Translations under genes and position numbers: made by a program | Assembly (NCBI GenBank): GCA_963205105.1 | Contig: CAUJJW010000152.1 | Location: 1-46,273 of the forward strand | Direction: 5' to 3' | Length of the DNA: 46,273 bases | Source: Verrucomicrobiota bacterium | GTDB taxonomy: Bacteria; Verrucomicrobiota; Verrucomicrobiia; Limisphaerales; CAIMTB01 | Shown here: positions 1 through 17,537 of the stretch, piece after piece | Layout: each line of letters opens with the position of its first letter | Numbering within the stretch: the first letter of the stretch is position 1 | Notes under the pieces: generated by a model | Seen by the model: only the letters and a program-made list of their open reading frames with translations | The model's database searches: none | What the model was told of the DNA's origin: nothing

Positions 1-3000
1 GCGCCCTAGCTTTCCTGGACGACAAGGAAAAGGGCGACGAGAAGATCCGTGGCACCGATCATGAAGTGCTTCGACTGTTCTACGATATCGAGGAACTCAG
101 CATCAAACAGGCCGAGGCTCTCGAAGACATCCAGAACAAGGTCCTCATCGAGGACGCCATGGACCTCGATAAGGGCATCGTCGTCGCTCGTGCCTTCGAG
201 CCCCTGTCCAAGGTCGTCGTCAAACAAATCGCCGAACTCGGAGTCAACAAGATCAAAGTCGTCGACACCACCGTCGATGAAGGCATTGTCATCAAGTGCC
301 TCAAGAAGGACCCGACTCGCAACGAGGACGAGGCGCTCAAGGACATCTACCGCCGCCTCCGCCCTGGCGATCCGCCGACGGCTGCCAACGCCCGAGCCCT
401 GATCAAACGACTGTTCTTCGACCCCAAGCGCTATGACTTGGGCCGCGTCGGTCGCTACAAGATCAACCAGAAGCTCGGACTGCCCGACAAGCAAGATTCA
501 CGCATCCTCACCAAGCAGGATCTGATCGCCGCAACCCGTTACCTGCTGATGCTGAAGAAGGGCGAAGGCAGCCTCGACGATATCGATCACTTGGGCAGCC
601 GCCGCGTCCGTACCGTGGGTGAGCTTCTCGCCAACCAATGCCGCGTCGGCTTGGCCCGTACCGAGCGCTTGGTCAAGGAGCGCATGACCCTCTTCGATCA
701 GAGCATGGACACGATGACGCCCCAGAAGCTCATCAATCCCAAGGCTCTCTCCGCTGTCATCCGTGATTTCTTCGGCCGTTCGCAGTTGAGCCAGTTCATG
801 GACCAGATCAACCCTCTGGCCGAACTGACCCACAAACGCCGTCTCTCGGCCCTCGGGCCCGGGGGTCTCTCCCGTGACCGTGCCGGTTTTGAAGTCCGCG
901 ACGTCCATCCGTCCCATTACGGCCGAATTTGCCCCGTCGAGACACCCGAAGGTCCCAACATCGGTCTGATCGCCTCCCTGGCGACTTTTGCCCGAATCAA
1001 CGACTTCGGCTTCATCGAGACGCCTTACCGCAAGGTCGAGGGTGGCAAAGTCACCACCCAGATGGAGTACCTCACGGCCGACCGTGACGAAAATTACGTC
1101 ATCGCCCAGGCGAACGCTCAGATTGATGACAAAGGACACTTCCTGACCGAACGTGTCACCTGCCGCCGCAAGGGCGACTTTATCGACGTCGAGCCCAAGG
1201 AGGTCCATTACATGGACGTCTCCCCGAAACAGCTCGTTTCTGTCGCCGCCTCGCTCATTCCGTTCCTTGAGCATGACGACGCCAACCGCGCGCTCATGGG
1301 ATCCAACATGCAACGCCAAGCCGTGCCGTTGCTCGTCACCGAAGCGCCCTTCGTCGCTACCGGCCTCGAAGAGCGCGTCGCCCGGGACTCCCGCGCTGTC
1401 CTCGTCGCCGAGGAAGCCGGCAAGGTGGCATCCGTCACCGGCAATTCTCTGATCATCACCGCGGATGGCAAACTCCCGGAGACCAAGAAGAAAATCAAAA
1501 ACGATCCCTCTGGCGGGGTCGCGGTCTACCCGGTCCGGAAATTCATGCGGTCCAACGCCGCCACCTGCATCAACCAGAAAACGCTGGTTGCCAAGGGTGA
1601 TGTGATCAAAAAGGGTCAAGTCCTCGCGGATGGCCCTTGCACGCAGGATGGTGAACTCGCGCTCGGCCGCAATGTGCTGGTCGCGTTCATGCCCTGGAAC
1701 GGTTACACCTTCGAGGATGCCATTCTGATCAGCGAACGCATCGTCAAGGATGACGTCTTCACCAGCATCCACATCGATGAGTTCGAGGTCGGCGCCCGCG
1801 ATACGAAGCTGGGACCTGAGGAAATCACCCGGGACATTCCCAACCTCGGCGAAGAAGCCCTCAAGAACCTCGGACCCGACGGTGTCATCCGTATCGGCGC
1901 CGAAGTAAAACCCGGCGACATCCTCGTCGGCAAAATCACCCCCAAGTCCGAAACCGAACTCGCGCCCGAAGAACGCCTACTGCGCGCCATCTTCGGCGAG
2001 AAGGCCGCGGACGTGAAGGATACCTCCCTGAAAGTGCCCTCCGGCACCTACGGCATCGTCATGGACGTCAAGGTGTCGTCCAAGAAGGAGAGCGAAAAGG
2101 GCATGATCGCCATGCCTGCCGTTCCGGCCAAGGCGATCTCCGGCGACGCCCGCAAGCAGGCGAAGCAGGTCCAGGACGACCACAAGGCCAAGGCGGAAGA
2201 GCTGCGCGAGCAACTCACCGAGGCCCTGTCGAACATCCTCCTCGGCGAGAAAATCCCCCTGGACGTGGTCAACAGCGAGACCGGCGAAATCATCATCCCG
2301 GCCAATCGCAAGATCACCAAGACGCTGCTGCGCAAGCTCGCCCAGGTCTACGATCGGATCGAAATCGATCCCTCCCCGATCCGGAACAAGATCAACGAGA
2401 TCATTGGGCAGTTTAAGAAGAAGTTCGATGACCTGCAGATGCAGCACGACGAGGAGATGGAGCGTCTGGAGTCCGGTGATGATGTCGATCCTGGCATCAT
2501 CAAGCAGGTGAAGGTCTACATCGCCTCCAAGCGCAAGCTGTCGGTCGGTGACAAGATGGCCGGCCGCCATGGTAACAAGGGTGTCGTCGCCAAGATCGTC
2601 CCTGAAGAGGACATGCCCTTCCTCGCCGACGGTACTCCCGTCGACATCGTCCTGAATCCGCTTGGCGTGCCTTCCCGCATGAACGTCGGGCAGCTGCTCG
2701 AAACCCACTTGGGTTGGGCCGCCCGCATTCTTGGGATCAAGTTCGCCACCCCGGTGTTTGACGGCATCAAGGAATCCGAAATCCGGGAACACCTCAAACG
2801 CGCTTCCGCCAAGCTCAAGGCCGAGCATGGCGAACCGCTCGTCAACGAGGCAGGCAAGACAATCCTGTACGACGGTCGAACCGGTGATTCCTTCGATCAG
2901 GAGGTGGTCGTCGGCTACATCTACATGATGAAGCTCGGACACTTGGTCGCGGACAAGATCCACGCCCGTGCCGTTGGACCTTACTCCCTCGTCACCCAGC

Positions 3001-3317
3001 AACCGCTGGGCGGCAAGGCGCAGTACGGCGGTCAGCGCTTCGGCGAAATGGAAGTCTGGGCCATGGAGGCCTATGGAGCGGCATACATGCTCCAGGAGTT
3101 GCTCACGGTGAAATCGGACGACGTCCAGGGACGTACCCGGATCTACGAGAGCATCGTCAAGGGTGACAACGCGCTCGAGGCCGGCGTGCCCGAGTCCTTC
3201 AACGTGCTCGTCAAGGAAATGCAATCCCTCGGCCTCGACGTTCGCGTCGGCTACACCGGCCCCGTGGATCCGACCCTCCAACCCGGCGCCATCGCCCTCA
3301 CTGGCATCGCCTCCTGA
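1..3317 (+). CDS. rpoB: RNA polymerase beta subunit RpoB, 5'-truncated by window edge
   Basis: The frame is open from base 3, so the gene starts upstream; 1104 residues are visible, while E. coli RpoB has 1342. The protein forms the catalytic pincer of RNA polymerase with RpoC. Visible landmarks are the rifampicin pocket ([20 protein letters not shown], bases about 786-848), the block [11 protein letters not shown], the [12 protein letters not shown] loop and the clamp-connector end [15 protein letters not shown]. The usual resistance positions are wild type (E. coli D516 = 801-803, H526 = 831-833, S531 = 846-848). Position 518 is Ile instead of Asn. A charged, probably coiled-coil insert at about bases 2080-2500 sits where E. 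coli has its beta-i9 insertion. The C-terminus ends in an unusual hydrophobic tail ([10 protein letters not shown]). The stop lies 35 bases before rpoC, as in the standard rpoBC operon. Confidence 0.97.
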   Translation, partial: ALAFLDDKEKGDEKIRGTDHEVLRLFYDIEELSIKQAEALEDIQNKVLIEDAMDLDKGIVVARAFEPLSKVVVKQIAELGVNKIKVVDTTVDEGIVIKCLKKDPTRNEDEALKDIYRRLRPGDPPTAANARALIKRLFFDPKRYDLGRVGRYKINQKLGLPDKQDSRILTKQDLIAATRYLLMLKKGEGSLDDIDHLGSRRVRTVGELLANQCRVGLARTERLVKERMTLFDQSMDTMTPQKLINPKALSAVIRDFFGRSQLSQFMDQINPLAELTHKRRLSALGPGGLSRDRAGFEVRDVHPSHYGRICPVETPEGPNIGLIASLATFARINDFGFIETPYRKVEGGKVTTQMEYLTADRDENYVIAQANAQIDDKGHFLTERVTCRRKGDFIDVEPKEVHYMDVSPKQLVSVAASLIPFLEHDDANRALMGSNMQRQAVPLLVTEAPFVATGLEERVARDSRAVLVAEEAGKVASVTGNSLIITADGKLPETKKKIKNDPSGGVAVYPVRKFMRSNAATCINQKTLVAKGDVIKKGQVLADGPCTQDGELALGRNVLVAFMPWNGYTFEDAILISERIVKDDVFTSIHIDEFEVGARDTKLGPEEITRDIPNLGEEALKNLGPDGVIRIGAEVKPGDILVGKITPKSETELAPEERLLRAIFGEKAADVKDTSLKVPSGTYGIVMDVKVSSKKESEKGMIAMPAVPAKAISGDARKQAKQVQDDHKAKAEELREQLTEALSNILLGEKIPLDVVNSETGEIIIPANRKITKTLLRKLAQVYDRIEIDPSPIRNKINEIIGQFKKKFDDLQMQHDEEMERLESGDDVDPGIIKQVKVYIASKRKLSVGDKMAGRHGNKGVVAKIVPEEDMPFLADGTPVDIVLNPLGVPSRMNVGQLLETHLGWAARILGIKFATPVFDGIKESEIREHLKRASAKLKAEHGEPLVNEAGKTILYDGRTGDSFDQEVVVGYIYMMKLGHLVADKIHARAVGPYSLVTQQPLGGKAQYGGQRFGEMEVWAMEAYGAAYMLQELLTVKSDDVQGRTRIYESIVKGDNALEAGVPESFNVLVKEMQSLGLDVRVGYTGPVDPTLQPGAIALTGIAS

Positions 3318-3352
3318 TCAACGTCCCATCCCCTCCACTGCCCACTCATCCC

Positions 3353-7552
<4,200 letters not shown>

Positions 7553-7574
7553 TCCGAGGCTAATATCCCTTCAC

Positions 7575-7608
7575 AAGGCGCCCGGCATCCCCGGGCGCCT
7601 TTTTCTTT
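7575..7608 (+). terminator. Intrinsic terminator of the rpoBC operon
   Basis: A perfect 9-bp GC stem (GGCGCCCGG at 7577-7585 with CCGGGCGCC at 7591-7599), extendable by two A-T pairs, has a 5-base loop and is followed by TTTTTCTTT. It ends rpoBC transcription and separates it from the debranching-enzyme gene. Confidence 0.93.
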
Positions 7609-7672
7609 GCCAGTTCTCCCGGTCAACAGCTTGCAGATCGATCTCCCGCACGCTCTCCTTGTCCGTCCGCGC

Positions 7673-10600
7673 ATGGATACCATCCTCATGTCGCCCCAGC
7701 CGGCCGACCGCTTGGTGCGCTTCGTCGGCGACTCGATCCGTTTTTCCATCACTTCCGGCCCCCAGGCGTCGCCGCTTTCCGGCTGGCAGGCCCGTCTGCG
7801 CACCACTCTCGGACGCGCCCGGATTGTCCGTGAAGAAATCATCCGCGCCCACGTTGCCAAGGTCCCGGCATTCGGCGCTCGATGGCACGACGTTCCGCTC
7901 GCCTGGGACGGCACTTCCTGGAGCCGCGAGATCATCCTTTGCGAGGCAGGATACGCATCAGCGAAGGCCTATCTTATTGATCCCCAAGGCTTTCAACACT
8001 GGCCACACGGGCCCGATGCAGGAGTTTCCGTCCACCCCGATTGGACGCGGACTCGCAACACCATTTACTGCGCGTTCACCCGACTTTTCGGCTCCACCCG
8101 CAGCGCCACTCAGCTCCGGCCGGAGCCCGAGGAAACCACCCTCCGTACGTTGGAGAAGAAGGGCTACACCACCCTGCCGGCTTCCGGCACCTTCCGGGAT
8201 CTCACACGTCAGCTTCCGCATATCGTCCAGCGCTTGGGCTGCCGCATCCTCCACCTCCTCCCGGTCCACCCCACCCCGACCACCTACGCCCGCTTCGGCC
8301 GCATGGGCAGCCCCTATGCCGCCCTGGATCTAACCGCCGTCGATCCCGCCCTCGTCGAGTTCGACCACCGCACCACCGGCATCCAGCAGTTCGAAGAACT
8401 CACTCGCGCCACCCATCGACTTGGCGCCCGCGTCTTCCTCGACATCGTCATCAACCACACCGGCTGGGGATCCCGGCTCTTCGAGGAGCATCCCGAATTT
8501 TTCCGCCGCGAAACCGACGGTCGTTTCGCCTCGCCGGGCGCCTGGGGTGTCACCTGGGAGGATCTGGTCGAACTCGAACCCCACGACGTCGCCCTCTGGG
8601 ACCTGCTGGCGGAAGCTCTCCTGACTTGGTGCCGACGCGGCGTCGACGGTTTTCGATGCGACGCCGGCTACAAGGTCCCCACCCACGTCTGGCAGTACAT
8701 CAATGCCCGGATTCATGCCGAATTCCCCGAGGTGGTCCTGCTCCTCGAAGGTCTCGGCGGCCCATGGGAAGCCACCGAAAACCTCCTCACCGAGGGAGGC
8801 ATGCAGTGGGCCTACTCCGAGTTGTTCCAGAATTACTCCGGCGAACAGGTCCAGTGGTACCTGGACCATGCCCATCGCCAGTCCCAACGCTTTGGCACGT
8901 ACATCCACTACAGCGAAACGCATGACAACGACCGCCTCGCAGCCCGTGGTCGCGATTGGTCCCTGCTGCGAAACCGTCTTTCAGCCCTGACGAGCGTTCA
9001 CGGCGGCTTTGGCTTCACCTGTGGCGTGGAATGGCTCGCCACCGAGAAGATCCTGGTGCATCAGCGGACCGGCCTCGCGTGGGATTCGCCATCCCACATC
9101 GTTCAGGAACTCGCCGTCCTCAACCAACTTCTCGCCCAGCACCCAGCCTTCTTCGATGGTGCGACCCTGCAACGCCTCAGCCCCGACGCTAACCCGGCCT
9201 ACGCCCTCCTCCGTCGCAGCGCCGACCAGCAATGGGCCGCCTTGGTCCTGATCAATCTCGCCACCGACCGACCCTCACGGCTCGCCTTTCCCAAGGCCGC
9301 CCTCGGAACACCCTGCCCCATCGCCCTGGACCTTCTCGGCCAGACTCTCCCCGAAATCGTGGCGTCCGCCACACACATCCACATCACCCTGCCACCCGGC
9401 GCGGCCTACGGGCTCTCCGACCAACCCACGCCTGCGCCCTCCATCGGCGACCAGTACCGGGCTTCACGCGCTCGCGTCGCCTGGGCGCTCCAAGCCGCCT
9501 CGGAGTTGGTCCCGGCGGAATGCCTGTCCGGCCTCGACTCCGAGACCACATCCCGGCTCGTCGCCGAGGATGCCCCCCGCTGGCTCGCCCTGCTCGCCGA
9601 AGCCATCGCCAGACGCCCTGCCCACGGCGACACACCACTGGATCTTTCCACCATCGCCAACCAATGGACCCGGACCACGCCCTTCCCATGCGTCGTCGTG
9701 TGGCGTCCCGAGCAGGCCCGGCGCATCACCCTGGTCCCTCCCGGCTGGTGGCTCGTCCTGCGCCTTGAATCACCGTTCCATGCCCATCTTCGCATCGGCG
9801 CCAACCGCGTGGAATCCTATCGGCATTCGGTTCCCGTCTCCAATGGGCACATCGTCGCCTTCCCACCACGTTCACCATCGGCCTCGGAAAACGCGTCCCT
9901 GAGATGGGACACACCGGACTCTTCCACCCCTCCGACAACCGCCTCGCTCCGTTTCCTGGCGGATCCCAACACCCCGGGTTCTGCGCCGACACCGTCCGTT
10001 CCTGATACCGAGGGCGTCGTGCTGCTGACCAACAGACGCGGCGGCATGGCCCGACTCCGCGTCCATTTCGGTTCCATTCAGTCCAAGTACGACGCCGCCC
10101 TGGCGGCCAACCTGCACCCCAAAGTTCCTGTTGATCGTCATGTGCTCGTGAAACGGGTCCGAGCCTGGCTCAACGCCGATGGCTTCATCTCCCCGCTCGA
10201 CGGAAACAACCTCCTTCATTTCCGGGCAGGCCCCACACCGGCATGGACCTTTCGCGCCAACGCCGGCGACGGCCGCAGCGTCGTCATCGTGCTCGAAGCC
10301 ACCATGCTGACCGACCGCAATACCGTCCTTTTCCGGTTCGTCCGATCCGATAGCGGTGCGCCCATCCAGGCCAACCTGACCCTCCGGGTGGACATCGAGG
10401 ATCGGAACTTCCATTCCGAAACCCGCCGAAATCCCGGTGCCGAACACCATTTCTCGCAGCATTGCCGCCCCCGGGTCGAGACGTGCGGCTTCGAGTTCAC
10501 TCCCGCCAAGGACCGTGGTCTCCGGGTCACCAGCAGCTCGGGCGTTTACCACCCCCAACCGGAATGGTCCGAACACATCCCCCATCCCATCGAAGCCGGC

Positions 10601-12058
10601 CGAGGGCAGGTCGCCCAAGGCGATGCTTACAGCCCCGGCTGGTTCGCCGTCCCCCTCCCCCAAGGCGAGTCGGTTCTGCTCACGCTCGACGCCGAAGCCA
10701 CTCCTCCATCCCTCCAACTCCTGTCCCAGGCCTTCCCCAAACCACCGGACTTCCACGTGCCTCCCGAAACGTGCGTCCCCTCCGCCACTGTAGATCCCGA
10801 CGCATCTCAGAACTCGGCCATTTACCAGTCCACGCCCTTCGCCCGCCAACTCGCCGCCGCCACCGAGGCGTTCGTCGTCCGGCGTGATTCCGGCCACACC
10901 GTCATCGCCGGCTACCCATGGTTCCTCGACTGGGGCCGCGACACCTTGATCGCCGCGCGCGGGCTCCTCGCTTCCGGCTGGCATGACGAAGTGGATGGCA
11001 TTCTTCGTGTGTTTGGACGATTCGCCGACCGCGGCACCCTCCCCAATTCCATCCATGGCGACAACGCGTCCAACCGCGACACCAGCGACGCAGCGCTCTG
11101 GTTCATCCGCGTGGTGGAGGAAGCCACCCCGCATCGAGCCCCCGACTTCCTGCATCTCCCCATCCACCCCGATGGCCCCTCCCTGCTCCAGGTCGTCCGC
11201 GGCATCGTGGAAGGCCATCTCCAGGGAACCCCGAATGGCATCCGCGTCGACCCTGCGAGCGCGCTGGTGTGGAGTCCGGGTCATTTCACCTGGATGGACA
11301 CCAATCACCCCGCCGGAACCCCCCGCGAGGGCTACCCCGTGGAAATCCAGGCGTTGTGGATCACCGCGCTCCGCTTCCTCGCCCGTGTCGATCCAAGCTC
11401 CACCGCCCGCTGGGAATTGCTCGCCCTTCAGGCCACCGCCTCGTTCGGCAAGCTGTTCTGGCTCGACTCCCATGGCTGGTTCTCCGATGTGCTCCTGGCT
11501 CAACCGGGCCAGCCCGCATCCCAGGCAGTCCCGGATTCCGCTCTCCGCTGCAACATGCTCCTGCCGGTGACGCTGGGCCTCGCATCCGAAACACAGTCGC
11601 GACGTTGCGTGGCCGCGGCGTATGAGCACCTCCTGATTCCCGGTGCGCTCCGGTCCCTCGCCCCGCTTCCCGTCAACCCGCCACTGCCCGTCCGTGCCCC
11701 GGACGGCCATCTGCTCAACGACCCCTCGCACCCCTACTGGGGTCGTTACGAAGGGGACGAGGACACCCGCCGCAAACCCGCCTACCACAACGGCACCGCC
11801 TGGACCTGGTTTTTGCCGTCCTTCTGCGAAGCCCTCGCCCTTGCCTGGAACCAGCGGTCCGAAGCCCGTCGCGCCGCCCGCGCCATCCTCGCTACCTCCG
11901 CCGATCTCCTCCCTATCGGTTGCGTCGGCCAGTTGCCCGAGATTCTCGACGGCGACGCCCCCCATCCGCAGCGCGGTTGCGACGCCCAGGCGTGGTCCGT
12001 CACCGAGTGCCTTCGAGTCTGGCTCAGCTTGGATGATTCGGGGTCAACGACCGGCTAA
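7673..12058 (+). CDS. Bifunctional glycogen debranching enzyme (GH13 + GH133 fusion)
   Basis: A 1461-residue cytoplasmic enzyme predicted to remove glycogen branches in two steps: transfer of the outer maltosyl units, then hydrolysis of the remaining alpha-1,6 glucose. The N-terminal half is a GH13 barrel with DIVINH, GVDGFRCDAG (nucleophile Asp330), LLEGLGG (acid Glu359) and SETHDND (Asp418). A middle segment (about 780-1000) has the NRRGGMARL and SKYDALLAANL-type blocks of bacterial debranching enzymes. The C-terminal half is the amylo-alpha-1,6-glucosidase domain, with WFLDWGRDT around residues 1083-1091 and GTLPNSIHGDNASNRDTSDA after it. The open frame extends back to a TTG at 7607, but that lies in the rpoC terminator, so the ATG at 7673 is preferred; ATG 7688 is also possible. 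The two-domain order resembles the eukaryotic debranching enzyme. Confidence 0.9.
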   Translation: MDTILMSPQPADRLVRFVGDSIRFSITSGPQASPLSGWQARLRTTLGRARIVREEIIRAHVAKVPAFGARWHDVPLAWDGTSWSREIILCEAGYASAKAYLIDPQGFQHWPHGPDAGVSVHPDWTRTRNTIYCAFTRLFGSTRSATQLRPEPEETTLRTLEKKGYTTLPASGTFRDLTRQLPHIVQRLGCRILHLLPVHPTPTTYARFGRMGSPYAALDLTAVDPALVEFDHRTTGIQQFEELTRATHRLGARVFLDIVINHTGWGSRLFEEHPEFFRRETDGRFASPGAWGVTWEDLVELEPHDVALWDLLAEALLTWCRRGVDGFRCDAGYKVPTHVWQYINARIHAEFPEVVLLLEGLGGPWEATENLLTEGGMQWAYSELFQNYSGEQVQWYLDHAHRQSQRFGTYIHYSETHDNDRLAARGRDWSLLRNRLSALTSVHGGFGFTCGVEWLATEKILVHQRTGLAWDSPSHIVQELAVLNQLLAQHPAFFDGATLQRLSPDANPAYALLRRSADQQWAALVLINLATDRPSRLAFPKAALGTPCPIALDLLGQTLPEIVASATHIHITLPPGAAYGLSDQPTPAPSIGDQYRASRARVAWALQAASELVPAECLSGLDSETTSRLVAEDAPRWLALLAEAIARRPAHGDTPLDLSTIANQWTRTTPFPCVVVWRPEQARRITLVPPGWWLVLRLESPFHAHLRIGANRVESYRHSVPVSNGHIVAFPPRSPSASENASLRWDTPDSSTPPTTASLRFLADPNTPGSAPTPSVPDTEGVVLLTNRRGGMARLRVHFGSIQSKYDAALAANLHPKVPVDRHVLVKRVRAWLNADGFISPLDGNNLLHFRAGPTPAWTFRANAGDGRSVVIVLEATMLTDRNTVLFRFVRSDSGAPIQANLTLRVDIEDRNFHSETRRNPGAEHHFSQHCRPRVETCGFEFTPAKDRGLRVTSSSGVYHPQPEWSEHIPHPIEAGRGQVAQGDAYSPGWFAVPLPQGESVLLTLDAEATPPSLQLLSQAFPKPPDFHVPPETCVPSATVDPDASQNSAIYQSTPFARQLAAATEAFVVRRDSGHTVIAGYPWFLDWGRDTLIAARGLLASGWHDEVDGILRVFGRFADRGTLPNSIHGDNASNRDTSDAALWFIRVVEEATPHRAPDFLHLPIHPDGPSLLQVVRGIVEGHLQGTPNGIRVDPASALVWSPGHFTWMDTNHPAGTPREGYPVEIQALWITALRFLARVDPSSTARWELLALQATASFGKLFWLDSHGWFSDVLLAQPGQPASQAVPDSALRCNMLLPVTLGLASETQSRRCVAAAYEHLLIPGALRSLAPLPVNPPLPVRAPDGHLLNDPSHPYWGRYEGDEDTRRKPAYHNGTAWTWFLPSFCEALALAWNQRSEARRAARAILATSADLLPIGCVGQLPEILDGDAPHPQRGCDAQAWSVTECLRVWLSLDDSGSTTG

Positions 12059-14815
<2,757 letters not shown>

Positions 14816-14820
14816 TTTCC

Positions 14821-17487
14821 ATGCCCGATCCCACCCCCCCCGACGCGCCCCAGCCCACTCCCGCGCCCGCGCCCGCCAGCTCCCTCTTCGCCGTCGGCGA
14901 AAAGGTCACCAAGGTCAATGTCGCCGACGAGATCAAGAACTCGTTCCTGGACTACTCGATGTCCGTCATCATCTCGCGCGCCCTCCCGGACGTGCGCGAC
15001 GGACTCAAGCCGTCCCAGCGCCGCATCCTCTATGCAATGAACGATCTCGGCGTTCAGCCGAATCGTAAGCACCTCAAGTGCGCCAAAATCGTCGGCGAAA
15101 CCATGGGCAATTATCATCCCCATGGTGACCAGGCCATCTACCCCACCCTCGTCCACATGGCCCAACCCTGGGCCATGCGCGACAAACTCATCGATGGCCA
15201 GGGCAACTTCGGCTCCGTCGAAGGCGATCCCCCAGCGTCCATGCGGTACACCGAGGCCCGCCTCGCCCCGCTCGGTGCCGTCCTCATGGACGACATGGAG
15301 AAGGACACCGTCGACTTCGTCCCCAATTACGACGAAACCCGGACCGAACCCACCGTCTTCCCCGCCGCCTTCCCCAACCTCCTCGTCAACGGAGGCACCG
15401 GCATCGCCGTCGGGATGGCCACCAATATCCCGCCGCACAACCTCGGTGAGGTCATCGACGCCGTCTGCGCGCTCATCGACGATCCGTCTCTCTCCATCGA
15501 TGCCCTGATGCAGCACGTCAAGGGGCCCGACTTCCCCCAGCGCTGCCAGGTCTGCGGCCTCGAAGGCATCCGCAACTACTTCCGCACGGGCCGTGGCACC
15601 GTCAAAATGCGCGGACGCGTCGGCGTCGAGGAACTCAAGGGCGGCCGCAGCCAGATCGTCATCACCGACGTTCCGTTCCTCGTCAACCCGGCCACCCTCG
15701 AGGAACGCATCGCCAACCTCGTCACCGAGAAGATCCTCACCGACATCTCGGCCATGCGGAATGAGTCCGACGACCACTGCCGCATCGTGCTCGAACTGAA
15801 GCGGGACGCGATTCCGAAGATCGTCATCAACAACCTCTTCAAGCACACCCAGCTGGAGACCACCTTCAGCGTCAATGCCCTCGCCATCGACGCCGGCCGC
15901 CCCAAGACCCTCAATCTCAAGGAAATCCTCACCTGCTACATCGAGCATCGACGCGAGGTCATCCTTCGCCGCACCCGCTTCGAACTGCGTGAGGCCGAGA
16001 AGCATGCCGAGAAGCTGGAAGCCTACCTCATCGCCCTCGCCCATCTCGACGACTTCATCCGCATCATCCGCACCTCGTCCAACCGCGACGAAGCCCGCAT
16101 CCGACTGCTCGCCTACGATTTCTCCCGCGCCACCGTCGAACAGCTCGGCATCCTCATCCGCAGCGAAGCCCGGCTCATCGACGGCCGCTACGCCTTCACC
16201 GAAGCCCAGGCCGACGCCATCCTCGAGCTCCGCCTGTACCAACTCACCGCCCTCGAGCGCGACAAGGTCAAGGGCGAGTACGATGAGCTCGTCGCCCGCA
16301 TCAAGGACCTGCTCGACATCCTCGCCCGGGAGGAACGCGTCCTCGGCATCATCAAGACCGAATTGCTCGCCATCCGGGCAAAACATGCCACCCCGCGTTC
16401 CTCCGAAATCGTCCCCGACGAAGGCGAGATCGCGATCGAGGACCTGATCGCCAACGAAGGCGTCATCATCACCCTCACCCACAATGGCCTCATCAAGCGG
16501 ACCACCATCAGTTCCTACCGCAGCCAGCGCCGCGGAGGTCGAGGAGTGATCGGCATGGCCACCCGCGAGTCGACCAATGTCGATGGCGAGGAACCCGATT
16601 TCATCGAGCACCTCTTCACCGCCGGCACCCACGATTACCTCATGTTCTTCACCAACCTCGGCCGCGTGTACGTGGAACGCGTCCATGAGGTGCCGGACAT
16701 GCCCCGCACGTCCAAGGGCCGAAGCATCGCCAATCTCCTGGAACTCAAGGCCGACGAAAAAGTCGCCGCCATGATCCGGATCGAATCCAAGCTGGGCCCC
16801 GATCGCGACGACATCACCTGGCAGCAGCCGGGGTACCTGTTCTTCGCCACCCAGAAAGGCACCGTCAAAAAAACGGCTCTCGAGGAGTTCGGCAATGTCC
16901 GCAAGGGCGGCATCATCGCCATCACCATCGAGCCCGGCGACACCCTCATCCAGGCCAAGCTCACCAGCGGCACCGACGAAGTCGTTCTCATCACCCAAGG
17001 CGGCATGAGCATCCGCTTCCAGGAGGATCAGGTACGCTCCATGGGCCGCCCTGCCGGTGGCGTCAAAGGCATCGAACTCGACGATCAGGATCGCGTGGTG
17101 GCCCTCGCCATCGTCGGGTCCGACGCCACCCTCCTCGTTGCCGGCGACAATGGCATCGGCAAACGAACCTCGTTTGATGAGTACCGGCGCCAAACCCGCG
17201 GCGGAAAAGGCATCATCACCATGAAAACCACCGACAAAACCGGTCAGGTCGTCGGTGCCCTGCCCGTTCGCGAAAGCGACGAAATCATGCTCATCACCAC
17301 CGGCGGCCAATTGGTGCGCATCAAGGTGGGCGAAATCCGTGAAGCCGGTCGCAACACCATGGGCGTGAAACTCATCAACCTGGAAACGAACGACAAACTC
17401 CAGGCCATCGCCCCCGTGATCAGCGAGGAAACCGACGTGGCAGAACCGCCCGCCGGCCCAGATCTTCAGGACAAGCTCCCGATCTGA
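14821..17487 (+). CDS. gyrA: DNA gyrase subunit A
   Basis: The breakage-reunion subunit of DNA gyrase, 888 residues. The catalytic tyrosine is Tyr143 (MRYTEARL). The GyrA box QRRGGRG at residues 569-575 marks it as gyrase rather than topoisomerase IV. The quinolone region reads HPHGDQAIYPTLVHMAQP: the positions equal to E. coli Ser83 and Asp87 are Gln104 and Pro108. The N-terminus carries a Pro/Ala-rich extension of about 20 residues before the conserved LFAVGEKVTKVNV. Start ATG 14821 lies 5 bases after the gyrB stop with no room for a Shine-Dalgarno sequence, so translational coupling is likely. No acidic tail like that of E. coli is evident beyond DLQDKLPI. Confidence 0.97.
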   Translation: MPDPTPPDAPQPTPAPAPASSLFAVGEKVTKVNVADEIKNSFLDYSMSVIISRALPDVRDGLKPSQRRILYAMNDLGVQPNRKHLKCAKIVGETMGNYHPHGDQAIYPTLVHMAQPWAMRDKLIDGQGNFGSVEGDPPASMRYTEARLAPLGAVLMDDMEKDTVDFVPNYDETRTEPTVFPAAFPNLLVNGGTGIAVGMATNIPPHNLGEVIDAVCALIDDPSLSIDALMQHVKGPDFPQRCQVCGLEGIRNYFRTGRGTVKMRGRVGVEELKGGRSQIVITDVPFLVNPATLEERIANLVTEKILTDISAMRNESDDHCRIVLELKRDAIPKIVINNLFKHTQLETTFSVNALAIDAGRPKTLNLKEILTCYIEHRREVILRRTRFELREAEKHAEKLEAYLIALAHLDDFIRIIRTSSNRDEARIRLLAYDFSRATVEQLGILIRSEARLIDGRYAFTEAQADAILELRLYQLTALERDKVKGEYDELVARIKDLLDILAREERVLGIIKTELLAIRAKHATPRSSEIVPDEGEIAIEDLIANEGVIITLTHNGLIKRTTISSYRSQRRGGRGVIGMATRESTNVDGEEPDFIEHLFTAGTHDYLMFFTNLGRVYVERVHEVPDMPRTSKGRSIANLLELKADEKVAAMIRIESKLGPDRDDITWQQPGYLFFATQKGTVKKTALEEFGNVRKGGIIAITIEPGDTLIQAKLTSGTDEVVLITQGGMSIRFQEDQVRSMGRPAGGVKGIELDDQDRVVALAIVGSDATLLVAGDNGIGKRTSFDEYRRQTRGGKGIITMKTTDKTGQVVGALPVRESDEIMLITTGGQLVRIKVGEIREAGRNTMGVKLINLETNDKLQAIAPVISEETDVAEPPAGPDLQDKLPI

Positions 17488-17537
17488 ACTCATCCCGCAT
17501 GCCACGGTAGGCGCCTGATACCGGCCGCCTCCCCACC

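Noticed and set aside
7607..7672. TTG start for the debranching enzyme at 7607.
   Set aside because: It lies in the T tract region of the rpoC terminator; the ATG at 7673 is clear of it.
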